6,196 bases of DNA, taken from positions 1 to 6,196 of the forward strand of contig CAYLKS010000107.1 in the NCBI GenBank assembly GCA_964384205.1, read 5' to 3'. Below the pieces are notes generated by a model. That model worked only from the letters and a program-made list of their open reading frames with translations. It was not told the origin of the DNA and did no database searches. The stretch comes from CAYLKS01 sp964384205 [NCBI: uncultured bacterium]. GTDB taxonomy: Bacteria > JAGOEH01. The stretch's first letter is position 1. Each line of letters starts with the position of its first letter. The translations under genes and the position numbers were made by a program. Of this stretch, positions 1 through 5,472 are shown piece by piece.

Positions 1-2079
1 TTAGTGATTTTATTATTATCAAAATCAATTACCTTTTTAACCGGATTATCTGTTTCTGCTATATCTACAAATACAACTATTAAAGGTGGTGGAGCTTATT
101 ATATAATTTCCAGAGTATTAGGTCCAAAATTCGGTGGTGCAATTGGCTTGACTTTATTTTCTGCTCAAGCTCTATCTGTGCCTTTTTATATATTAGGTTT
201 TACTGAAGCTTTAATAAATATATTCCCTCAATTTTCTCAATACTTTTTTTATATCAATCTTGGTGTTGCAATATTGTTATTTGTAATATCTTATATTGGT
301 GCATCATGGGCAATAAAAACCCAGTATATAATAATGGCTATATTGTTTGCAGCAATATTTACTTTCACTATAGGCCTTGCAATAAATTTTCATGTTGATA
401 ATTTTCATATGAATTTTACATCCCATTTTAATAATTCATATAATTTTTGGAGAATTTTTTCCATATATTTTCCAGCAGTTACCGGGATAATGGCAGGCAT
501 AAACCTATCCGGGGATTTAAAAGATCCCGCAAAATCTATTCCCAAAGGTACTTTATCTGCTATTTTTACTGGATTAGTTATTTATGCAATTCAGATTATT
601 TTATTAGGAGGTGCGGCAGGTTATCATGAATTAATAGCAAGACCTTTTGAAATTTTATTAGATAATGCATTCTTAAATCTAAAAATTCTAATTATATTTG
701 GAGTATTTGCAGCAACTCTATCAAGTGCATTGGGTTCTTTTGTAGGAGCACCCAGAATACTCCAGGCATTGTCGAGAGATAATATTTTTCCTATTTTGAA
801 AATCTTTGGTAAAGGTACAAAAAAAGGAGATGAACCAAGACAGGCACTGCTTTTAACATTCTTGATAACATTTAGTGTAATTGCTTATGCTGGCAATAAT
901 TCAGGTGGAGGTGCATTAAACATTGTTGCAACAATTGTTACTGTTTTCTTTTTATATGCTTACGGTATTGTTAACCTTGCAGGATTTGTAGAGTCTTTTG
1001 GTGCAAATCCCTCATTTAGACCAAGATTCAGATTTTTCCATTGGAGTACTGCCTTTTTAGGCTTTTTAGCATGTCTTTTTGTCTCAATATTAATAAGTAC
1101 TACCGGTTCTATTATAGCTATAATTATTGTAATTTTATTATTTCTTTATATAAACAAACAAAATATAAAAGTTGGATTTGGCGATGCTCGCCACGGTTTT
1201 GTTTATAATCATATAAAACAAAATTTGCTAACTTTATCAAAACTTCCGATTCATTCCAAAAACTGGAGACCTACTTTATTAATTTTTTCAAAACAGCCTG
1301 TTAAAGAAATGAATCTTGTTATGTTAGGAGATATGATTGGCGGTAAAAGAGGTATAGTTTCTCTTGCTATGTTTGTCCCAGAAGAAGAGGAAAACCCCAA
1401 ACATGTTATACGTAAAAAACATCTTAATATCATTAAACAATGGTTGAAAAATAATAATTTTGATATTTTTCCAGAAGTTATTATCACTGAAAATAAAGAT
1501 TATGCTTATGAAATATTTTTACAAAGCTATTCAATAGGTCCAATAAAACCAAATTTATTATTATTGGGATGGCCAAAACAATTAGAAAACGTAAAATCTA
1601 CTTTAAATATATCTGTTATTGCATACAACTTAGGTATTAGCAATTTATTCTTTATTGATAAAGGACTTCCTAATACTAAAATGAATAAAAGAATTGATAT
1701 CTGGTGGAGAGGACAGAAAAATGGCTCACTTATGGTGCTTATTGCATATTTAATCAAACAATGTCCGGATTGGAAGAATGCACAAATTAGAATCTTAAGA
1801 TTAATAAAAGAAAATGAAGATATGCAGGAAGCAAGATCAAATTTAAATGAACTTATCTATTCTGCCAGAATTGATGCAGCCCCAATTATAATAAAATCAA
1901 ATGATAAATTCAAAGATGTTGTAACTAAACATTCAGGAACAGCGTCATTAGTAATACTTGGTTTTTTTATTGATAGCAATAATCTTGATGGATTTTATAA
2001 TTTCTTTAATGATTTAACTGAAAATTTACCGACTTGCATACTCGTTCAATCAACAGGTGAAGCTAACCTTTTAGAATAA
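1..2079 (+). CDS. SLC12-like cation-chloride cotransporter (amino acid-polyamine-organocation superfamily), 5'-partial
   Basis: This is a membrane permease resembling the Na-K-Cl/K-Cl cotransporter (SLC12) branch of the APC superfamily. It would move ions across the inner membrane; the actual substrate is not provable from sequence. The frame is open from base 1, so the GTG at position 4 is internal and TM1 plus part of TM2 are missing. Numbering from that codon: the GGGAYY segment lies at 28-33, and the SLC12 hallmark FPAVTGIMAG followed by SGDLKDPAKSIPKGT lies at 156-183. The second hallmark SALGSFVGAPRILQALSRDN lies at 241-260, and GDEPRQA follows at 275-281. About eleven hydrophobic segments run to residue 384. 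A soluble C-terminal half of about 300 residues follows, as in eukaryotic SLC12 proteins; it ends with a strand-rich stretch (LVILGF, CILVQSTGE). A generic amino-acid permease is less likely because of the hallmarks and the tail. It is the first visible gene of the operon, and rpiB starts 12 nt after its stop. Confidence 0.88.
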   Translation, partial: LVILLLSKSITFLTGLSVSAISTNTTIKGGGAYYIISRVLGPKFGGAIGLTLFSAQALSVPFYILGFTEALINIFPQFSQYFFYINLGVAILLFVISYIGASWAIKTQYIIMAILFAAIFTFTIGLAINFHVDNFHMNFTSHFNNSYNFWRIFSIYFPAVTGIMAGINLSGDLKDPAKSIPKGTLSAIFTGLVIYAIQIILLGGAAGYHELIARPFEILLDNAFLNLKILIIFGVFAATLSSALGSFVGAPRILQALSRDNIFPILKIFGKGTKKGDEPRQALLLTFLITFSVIAYAGNNSGGGALNIVATIVTVFFLYAYGIVNLAGFVESFGANPSFRPRFRFFHWSTAFLGFLACLFVSILISTTGSIIAIIIVILLFLYINKQNIKVGFGDARHGFVYNHIKQNLLTLSKLPIHSKNWRPTLLIFSKQPVKEMNLVMLGDMIGGKRGIVSLAMFVPEEEENPKHVIRKKHLNIIKQWLKNNNFDIFPEVIITENKDYAYEIFLQSYSIGPIKPNLLLLGWPKQLENVKSTLNISVIAYNLGISNLFFIDKGLPNTKMNKRIDIWWRGQKNGSLMVLIAYLIKQCPDWKNAQIRILRLIKENEDMQEARSNLNELIYSARIDAAPIIIKSNDKFKDVVTKHSGTASLVILGFFIDSNNLDGFYNFFNDLTENLPTCILVQSTGEANLLE

Positions 2080-2080
2080 A

Positions 2081-2085
2081 GGAGG
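2081..2085 (+). promoter_or_regulatory. Shine-Dalgarno site of rpiB
   Basis: GGAGG (within AAAGGAGG) lies 6 nt before the TTG at 2092. The transporter stop (2077-2079) is in the same frame just upstream and no ATG or GTG lies between, so this site fixes TTG as the rpiB start. Confidence 0.88.
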
Positions 2086-2091
2086 ATTAAT

Positions 2092-2532
2092 TTGAAAATT
2101 TCTATTGCATCTGATCATGGTGGGTTTGAACTAAAGCAGGAAATTATTGCTTTTTTGAAAAATAAAAAATATGAAGTTGAAGATTTTGGAACTTATTCTA
2201 AAGATTCTTGCGATTATCCAGATTTTGGTTCAAAAGCAGCAAAAGCAGTTGTAGAAGGTGCCGCTGATTTTGGTATTGTTATTTGCACAACTGGCATCGG
2301 CATGAGTATTACTGCTAATAAAATTAAAGGAATAAGAGCGGCATTATGCACAAATACACATCTTGCAGAAATGTCAAGGCGTCATAATAATGCAAATGTT
2401 CTGGCTTTAGGACAAAATAATCAAAGCATTAATTCAGCTTTAGAAATTGTAAATGTTTTTTTAAATACTTCATTTGATGGTGGGAGACATCAAAGAAGAA
2501 TAGATAAAATTAGCAAACTTGAAGAAAATTAG
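2092..2532 (+). CDS. rpiB: Ribose-5-phosphate isomerase B (RpiB/LacAB family)
   Basis: This cytosolic enzyme interconverts ribose 5-phosphate and ribulose 5-phosphate in the pentose phosphate pathway; some homologues act on allose 6-phosphate. At 146 residues it has the normal family length. It starts with the phosphate-loop ASDHGG at 6-11 (Asp8, His9). The family's YPDF lies at 42-45, the active-site Cys65 and Thr67 sit in CTTGIGMSI (65-73), and the ring-opening His98 is in RRHNNANVLALG. The C-terminal GGRHQRRIDKI lies at 130-140. The start is TTG at 2092, supported by a strong SD and by an in-frame stop at 2077; the next Met is inside the active site. One oddity is Thr66 where the family nearly always has Gly (CGTG). 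LacA/LacB subunits are the main alternative, but their paired-gene arrangement is absent. It sits inside the operon, 24 nt before the next start. Confidence 0.96.
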   Translation: MKISIASDHGGFELKQEIIAFLKNKKYEVEDFGTYSKDSCDYPDFGSKAAKAVVEGAADFGIVICTTGIGMSITANKIKGIRAALCTNTHLAEMSRRHNNANVLALGQNNQSINSALEIVNVFLNTSFDGGRHQRRIDKISKLEEN

Positions 2533-2540
2533 ACTTTTTT

Positions 2541-2548
2541 GGAGGGAG
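2541..2548 (+). promoter_or_regulatory. Shine-Dalgarno site deciding the DUF1460 gene start
   Basis: GGAGGGAG ends 8 nt before the ATG at 2557. A TTG at 2539-2541 in the same frame overlaps this site and could only add six residues ahead of a normal signal peptide, so the ATG at 2557 is the better start. Confidence 0.85.
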
Positions 2549-2556
2549 CAAGTTTT

Positions 2557-3429
2557 ATGAAAAAATATGGGCTCTTATTTGTAATTTTTATTCTATTGTA
2601 TTCTATTTCTTTCTCAAAACAATTCTATGAAATGACTAATTTTGAAATTGATTCCTTACTTCAAAAAATTAGCTCTAAAAATCTAACTATTACCGAAAGA
2701 ATGAATATATATTCTAAATATTTCCTTGGTATGCCATATAATTTTAAATGTGTTGGCGATGGCCCTTATGCATTATATGAACCATATCCTCTGGTTAATT
2801 TTAAAGAAACAAACTGCATGTCTTTCTGTGAGCATGTATTGGCTTTATCTATTTCTGATAGTTGGGACAATTTTTTTAATAATCTCCAACATATAAGATA
2901 TAAAGATGGTATTATTGGAATGCGTACAAGAAACCATTATACTATGGGAGATTGGATTATAGAAAATAGCTGGCTACTTGATGATATTACAAAAAAAATA
3001 GGTAAAAATTATGCAAAAAAACTTACTAAAACTATTTCCCATAAAAAATTTTTTGAAAAAAAAGGAATAAAAGATTTAAGATATGTCAAACCAGATAGAA
3101 AAATTACAATTTATTATATCCCTTTTGATAAATTAATTGATTTAAAAAACGAATTCAAAACAGGTGATATTTTATCTTTAATCTTTAAAAATAAAGAAGG
3201 CATTTTTTCTGCTCACATGTTGATGGTTATGGAATATAATGGCATAAAAGTAATTAGAGAATCAGCTATGAGTAAAAAAACTACTTTTGATACTCCATTT
3301 GAAAAATGGGTTGAAAAATATTTGAATTCAGAAAAATATGCTGGAGTTTCTATAATGAGAGTAAAAGACGCATTGAATAAAAAAGGAAAGATTATATTGC
3401 CATGGGAAATACAAAAAATGAAAAAATAG
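2557..3429 (+). CDS. Secreted DUF1460 (PF07313) protein, putative N-acetylmuramoyl-L-alanine amidase of the papain/NlpC-P60-like fold
   Basis: This 290-residue protein would be exported and cleave cell-wall peptides or the sugar-peptide amide bond, as known for characterised DUF1460 relatives; the exact bond is inferred. Residues 1-20 form a signal peptide (two Lys, a hydrophobic core at 5-18, likely cleavage near SFS-KQ) with no lipobox Cys, so it is probably periplasmic. Family landmarks follow: GMPY at 58-61; NCMSFCEHVLAL at 86-97, where Cys87 is the likely nucleophile; IRYKDG at 113-118; the Arg-His-DW region at 122-133; GDIL at 203-206; and SAHMLMV at 218-224, where His220 is the likely catalytic His. 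Most relatives have an Asp before the Cys (DC); here it is Asn. Two runs of eight A lie in the gene (2991-2998 and 3056-3063). Its last 28 nt overlap the next gene, and Ppx/GppA and a nucleotide-sugar dehydrogenase follow, which fits envelope upkeep. Confidence 0.82.
   Translation: MKKYGLLFVIFILLYSISFSKQFYEMTNFEIDSLLQKISSKNLTITERMNIYSKYFLGMPYNFKCVGDGPYALYEPYPLVNFKETNCMSFCEHVLALSISDSWDNFFNNLQHIRYKDGIIGMRTRNHYTMGDWIIENSWLLDDITKKIGKNYAKKLTKTISHKKFFEKKGIKDLRYVKPDRKITIYYIPFDKLIDLKNEFKTGDILSLIFKNKEGIFSAHMLMVMEYNGIKVIRESAMSKKTTFDTPFEKWVEKYLNSEKYAGVSIMRVKDALNKKGKIILPWEIQKMKK
3382..3390 (+). promoter_or_regulatory. Weak, distant ribosome binding site of the Ppx/GppA gene
   Basis: AAAGGAAAG lies 11-13 nt before the ATG at 3402, inside the DUF1460 coding sequence. 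It is weaker and farther away than the other sites in this operon. The ATG is still forced: an in-frame stop lies at 3378-3380 and no other ATG, GTG or TTG precedes the DIGTNS motif. Translation may depend on ribosomes finishing the upstream gene. Confidence 0.5.
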
Positions 3430-4331
3430 CTGTTATTGATATTGGTACAAATTCTATTCTTTTGTTGATCACTGATATTAAAGGAAATGATATAGTCCCT
3501 ATAATTGATAAAGCGAAAATAGCAAAACTCGGGGAAGGTTTAATTGAAACTAATGAAATAAGCGAATCTGCTTTTAATAGAGCTTTTCTAATCCTTGATG
3601 AATATAAAAAGATAATAGAACAATTTGATGTTAAAAATGTTAATGTTATAGGTACGATGGTATTAAGAAATGCTAAAAATGGTACTGCTTTTATTGATAA
3701 AGTTAGAGAAAAATTTGGTTTTAATATTGAAATAATAGATGGCAAAAAGGAAGCATATTACACATTTTTATCTATAAAATATGATAACAAGATAAAATTT
3801 GATGATTTTATTGTTATTGATATCGGTGGTGGAAGTACTGAATTTGTGATTTGTAACAATAATAAAATTAATGATATAAAAAGTCTGGATATTGGAGCGG
3901 TTGTAATTAAAGATAGATTTTTACTAAATGATCCTCCTGAATATAATGAGATTACTGATGCAAAAAATTATATTTTTGCCATGATAAACAGTAATATTCG
4001 TAAATGGAAACTCCCTATTATTGGCAATGGTGGTACTATTACTACATTAGCGGCAGTAAAACTCCAACTAAAGGAATATAATTCAGAGCTTGTTCATGGG
4101 CACGAATTGACAATAGAAGATATTAAAAAATTATCTGATTTGTTTATGAATATGGATAGTGCAAAGAGAAGAGAAATTATCGGATTAGAGCCTAAAAGGG
4201 CTGATATAATTTTGTGGGGAACATTAATTTTACAGGTGATACTTGAGTTCTTTGATAGGGGAAGCATTATTGTGAGTGATAAAGGTGTTCGTTATGGTGT
4301 CATTTATGAACGGTTATATAAAGGAGTATAA
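3402..4331 (+). CDS. ppx: Ppx/GppA-family exopolyphosphatase / guanosine pentaphosphate phosphohydrolase, short form
   Basis: This is a cytosolic phosphatase of the ASKHA (sugar kinase/actin/Hsp70) fold that removes terminal phosphate from polyphosphate and/or pppGpp. The sequence does not separate the two activities. Its 309 residues match the two-domain short forms (Aquifex type); the extra C-terminal HD-like domain of E. coli Ppx is absent. Motifs in order are: phosphate-1 loop VIDIGTNS (11-18); GTMVLRNAKNG (84-94); GKKEA (114-118) with Glu117 at the position of the catalytic base; phosphate-2 loop DIGGGSTEFV (140-149); GNGGTITTLAA (208-218); VHGHEL (231-236); KRREIIGLEPKRADII (255-270); and VSDKGVRYGV (291-300). 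The usual acidic run before the catalytic Glu is replaced by Lys-Lys. The start overlaps the DUF1460 end by 28 nt, and its TAA directly abuts the next ATG, so co-expression with both neighbours is very likely. Confidence 0.93.
   Translation: MGNTKNEKIAVIDIGTNSILLLITDIKGNDIVPIIDKAKIAKLGEGLIETNEISESAFNRAFLILDEYKKIIEQFDVKNVNVIGTMVLRNAKNGTAFIDKVREKFGFNIEIIDGKKEAYYTFLSIKYDNKIKFDDFIVIDIGGGSTEFVICNNNKINDIKSLDIGAVVIKDRFLLNDPPEYNEITDAKNYIFAMINSNIRKWKLPIIGNGGTITTLAAVKLQLKEYNSELVHGHELTIEDIKKLSDLFMNMDSAKRREIIGLEPKRADIILWGTLILQVILEFFDRGSIIVSDKGVRYGVIYERLYKGV
4321..4326 (+). promoter_or_regulatory. Shine-Dalgarno site of the WlbA-like gene
   Basis: AAGGAG lies 5 nt before the ATG at 4332 and inside the last codons of the Ppx/GppA gene. 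Stop and start are contiguous (TAAATG), an arrangement typical of translational coupling. Confidence 0.85.
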
Positions 4332-5279
4332 ATGAAAAAGTTTGCATTAATTGGAGCCGCAGGTTATATAGCGCCAAGACATATGAAAGCTATAGCTGAT
4401 ACTGGAAATATATTATGCGCAATTTTAGATAAAAGTGATAGCGTGGGAATTATTGATCAATTTTTTCCCGAAGCTGATTATTTCTCTGAATTTGAACGTT
4501 TTGATAGGCATCTGGAAAAATTAAGAAGGAAAAATTATAAAATTGATTATGTTTCTATTTGTTCTCCAAATTATTTACATGATGCACATATACGATTTGC
4601 TTTAAGAAGTGAAGCTGATGCAATATGTGAAAAACCTCTGGTTCTAAATCCATGGAATTTAGATGCTTTAAAAGACGTAGAAAAACATCATGGCAAAAAA
4701 ATATACACTATATTGCAATTGAGATTGCATCCAAAAATTGTTGAACTGAAAAAAAGAATCGATGGTATAAATAATAAAAAATTTGATATTGATCTGACAT
4801 ATATAACCTCAAGAGGGCATTGGTACTTATATAGCTGGAAAGGAGATGAAAGCAAATCAGGTGGAATAGCAACAAATATTGGTATTCATTTTTTTGATAT
4901 GCTTTCATGGATTTTTGGAAAGACCCAGAATAATATTGTTCATATTTATGAAAAAACAAGAGCAGCAGGCTTTTTGGAATTAGAAAAAGCGCGTGTTAGG
5001 TGGTTTTTATCTATAAATAATGATGATTTACCAAAAGACATTAGAGAAAGCGGACAAAAAACTTATCGTTCAATAAAAATTGATAATAGTGAGTTTGAAT
5101 TTAGTACTGGATTTACAGAATTGCATACAGAAAGTTATAAAAGGATTTTATCAGGCGAAGGATTTGGAATAAAGGATGCAGAAGAATCCATAAATATAGT
5201 CTATAATATTAGAAACTCCAATCCAGTAGGATTAAAGGCAGATTATCATCCATTATGTAAAAATTTAATTAAAAAATAA
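4332..5279 (+). CDS. wlbA: Gfo/Idh/MocA oxidoreductase, WlbA/WbpB type (UDP-N-acetylglucosaminuronate 3-dehydrogenase family)
   Basis: This is an NAD-dependent sugar oxidoreductase. WlbA/WbpB enzymes oxidise C3 of UDP-GlcNAcA, the entry to the 2,3-diacetamido uronic acids found in O-antigens and other surface glycans. At 315 residues it is family length. The Rossmann fold begins with GAAGYIAPRH (8-17). CSPNYLHDAH lies at 77-86, and the Gfo/Idh/MocA signature CEKPLVLNPWNLD at 99-111 gives Lys101. GGIATNIGIHFFDML (177-191) gives His186; this Lys-His pair is the one expected in WlbA-type active sites. ITSRGHWYLYSWKGD lies at 158-172 and the ARVRWFLS strand at 220-227. Its closeness to WlbA is judged from these motifs and by recall of the family, not by alignment. 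It is the last operon gene. No partner aminotransferase (WlbC/WbpE), acetyltransferase or 2-epimerase is in the window, so the pathway must be completed elsewhere if this function is right. Confidence 0.85.
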   Translation: MKKFALIGAAGYIAPRHMKAIADTGNILCAILDKSDSVGIIDQFFPEADYFSEFERFDRHLEKLRRKNYKIDYVSICSPNYLHDAHIRFALRSEADAICEKPLVLNPWNLDALKDVEKHHGKKIYTILQLRLHPKIVELKKRIDGINNKKFDIDLTYITSRGHWYLYSWKGDESKSGGIATNIGIHFFDMLSWIFGKTQNNIVHIYEKTRAAGFLELEKARVRWFLSINNDDLPKDIRESGQKTYRSIKIDNSEFEFSTGFTELHTESYKRILSGEGFGIKDAEESINIVYNIRNSNPVGLKADYHPLCKNLIKK

Positions 5280-5297
5280 ATTTTATATCTTATTTTT
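5272..5297 (+). terminator. Possible weak AT-only terminator hairpin after the operon
   Basis: AAAAATAA (5272-5279, including the wlbA stop) can pair with TTATTTTT (5290-5297) around a 10-base loop, giving eight A-T pairs with a T-rich 3' arm. There is no G-C pair, so it would be unstable, and in DNA this AT-rich it may be chance. It is the best candidate near the operon end. Confidence 0.25.
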
Positions 5298-5360
5298 GTA
5301 TATTTCTTCAATAAGACTAAATTGTTCTATAAATGTAGCAAAAAAATTCAAAAGATATTT
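5283..5360 (-). pseudogene. Possible vestige of a Res C-terminus downstream of res
   Basis: Read on the minus strand, 5360 down to 5283 gives 25 codons and a stop, without a convincing start. The end reads IEQFSLIEEIYKNKI-stop. The neighbouring intact res gene ends QFSNKKIARLIEEIYN-stop. The shared QFS and LIEEIY blocks differ only by a six-residue (18-nt, in-frame) gap, and both lie within a few residues of a stop on the same strand. Codons differ at several third positions (for example GAA GAA against GAG GAG), so this is not a recent copy. An in-frame TAA at 5361-5363 cuts it off upstream. Nine matching residues in AT-rich DNA could still be chance. Confidence 0.35.
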
Positions 5361-5410
5361 TTATTTCTTATTCATTAGATTAGGACTTCTTTACTAATTA
5401 TAAATTTTAC

Positions 5411-5426
5411 TTTTTCAACTGAAAAA
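5411..5426. repeat. Small inverted repeat in the convergent spacer
   Basis: TTTTTC (5411-5416) and GAAAAA (5421-5426) are perfect inverted arms around AACT. A minus strand transcript leaving res would meet it about 47 nt after the stop. No T-tract follows on the minus strand and an A-run follows on the plus strand, so a terminator role is doubtful. Confidence 0.3.
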
Positions 5427-5472
5427 TAAAAAAAGATTATGGATAAATTTGATTTTTCAAAAAGACCAATTA

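Larger units (their letters stand above)
5280..5472. other. Convergent AT-rich intergenic spacer
   Basis: This non-coding gap of 193 bases lies between the ends of the + strand operon and the minus strand res gene. It is visibly richer in A and T than the flanking genes and has stops in all frames. It holds two weak inverted repeats and, on the minus strand at 5283-5360, a short open stretch resembling the res C-terminus. I see no tRNA, promoter of either block, or transposon end here. Confidence 0.8.

Noticed and set aside
4-6. GTG as the start of the transporter gene
   Set aside because: The frame is open to base 1 and starting here would remove TM1 and half of TM2, which the family needs; the true start is upstream of the window.
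447-629. Open frame on the + strand inside the transporter gene
   Set aside because: It is out of frame with a strongly conserved family protein and has no recognisable product.
1251-1757. Two minus strand open frames (1251-1487 and 1527-1757) opposite the transporter tail
   Set aside because: They are shadows of the coding strand, with no ribosome site or family resemblance.
2539-2541. TTG start giving the DUF1460 protein six extra residues
   Set aside because: It overlaps the Shine-Dalgarno site, has none of its own, and would add residues before a normal signal peptide starting at the ATG at 2557.
2533-2556. Small RNA or riboswitch between rpiB and the DUF1460 gene
   Set aside because: The gap is only 24 nt and is filled by the ribosome binding site.
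3392-3745. Minus strand open frame of 117 codons opposite the Ppx/GppA gene
   Set aside because: It lies opposite the conserved phosphate-loop region of a clear gene; its hydrophobic look follows from the complementary codons.
4708-4959. Minus strand open frame of 83 codons opposite the WlbA-like gene
   Set aside because: It is a shadow frame, with no start signal and no family resemblance.
5364-5472. Further coding relic on the minus strand upstream of the Res-like vestige
   Set aside because: The short open stretches here show no residue pattern I can match to Res or any other family, so the relic is not extended past 5360.
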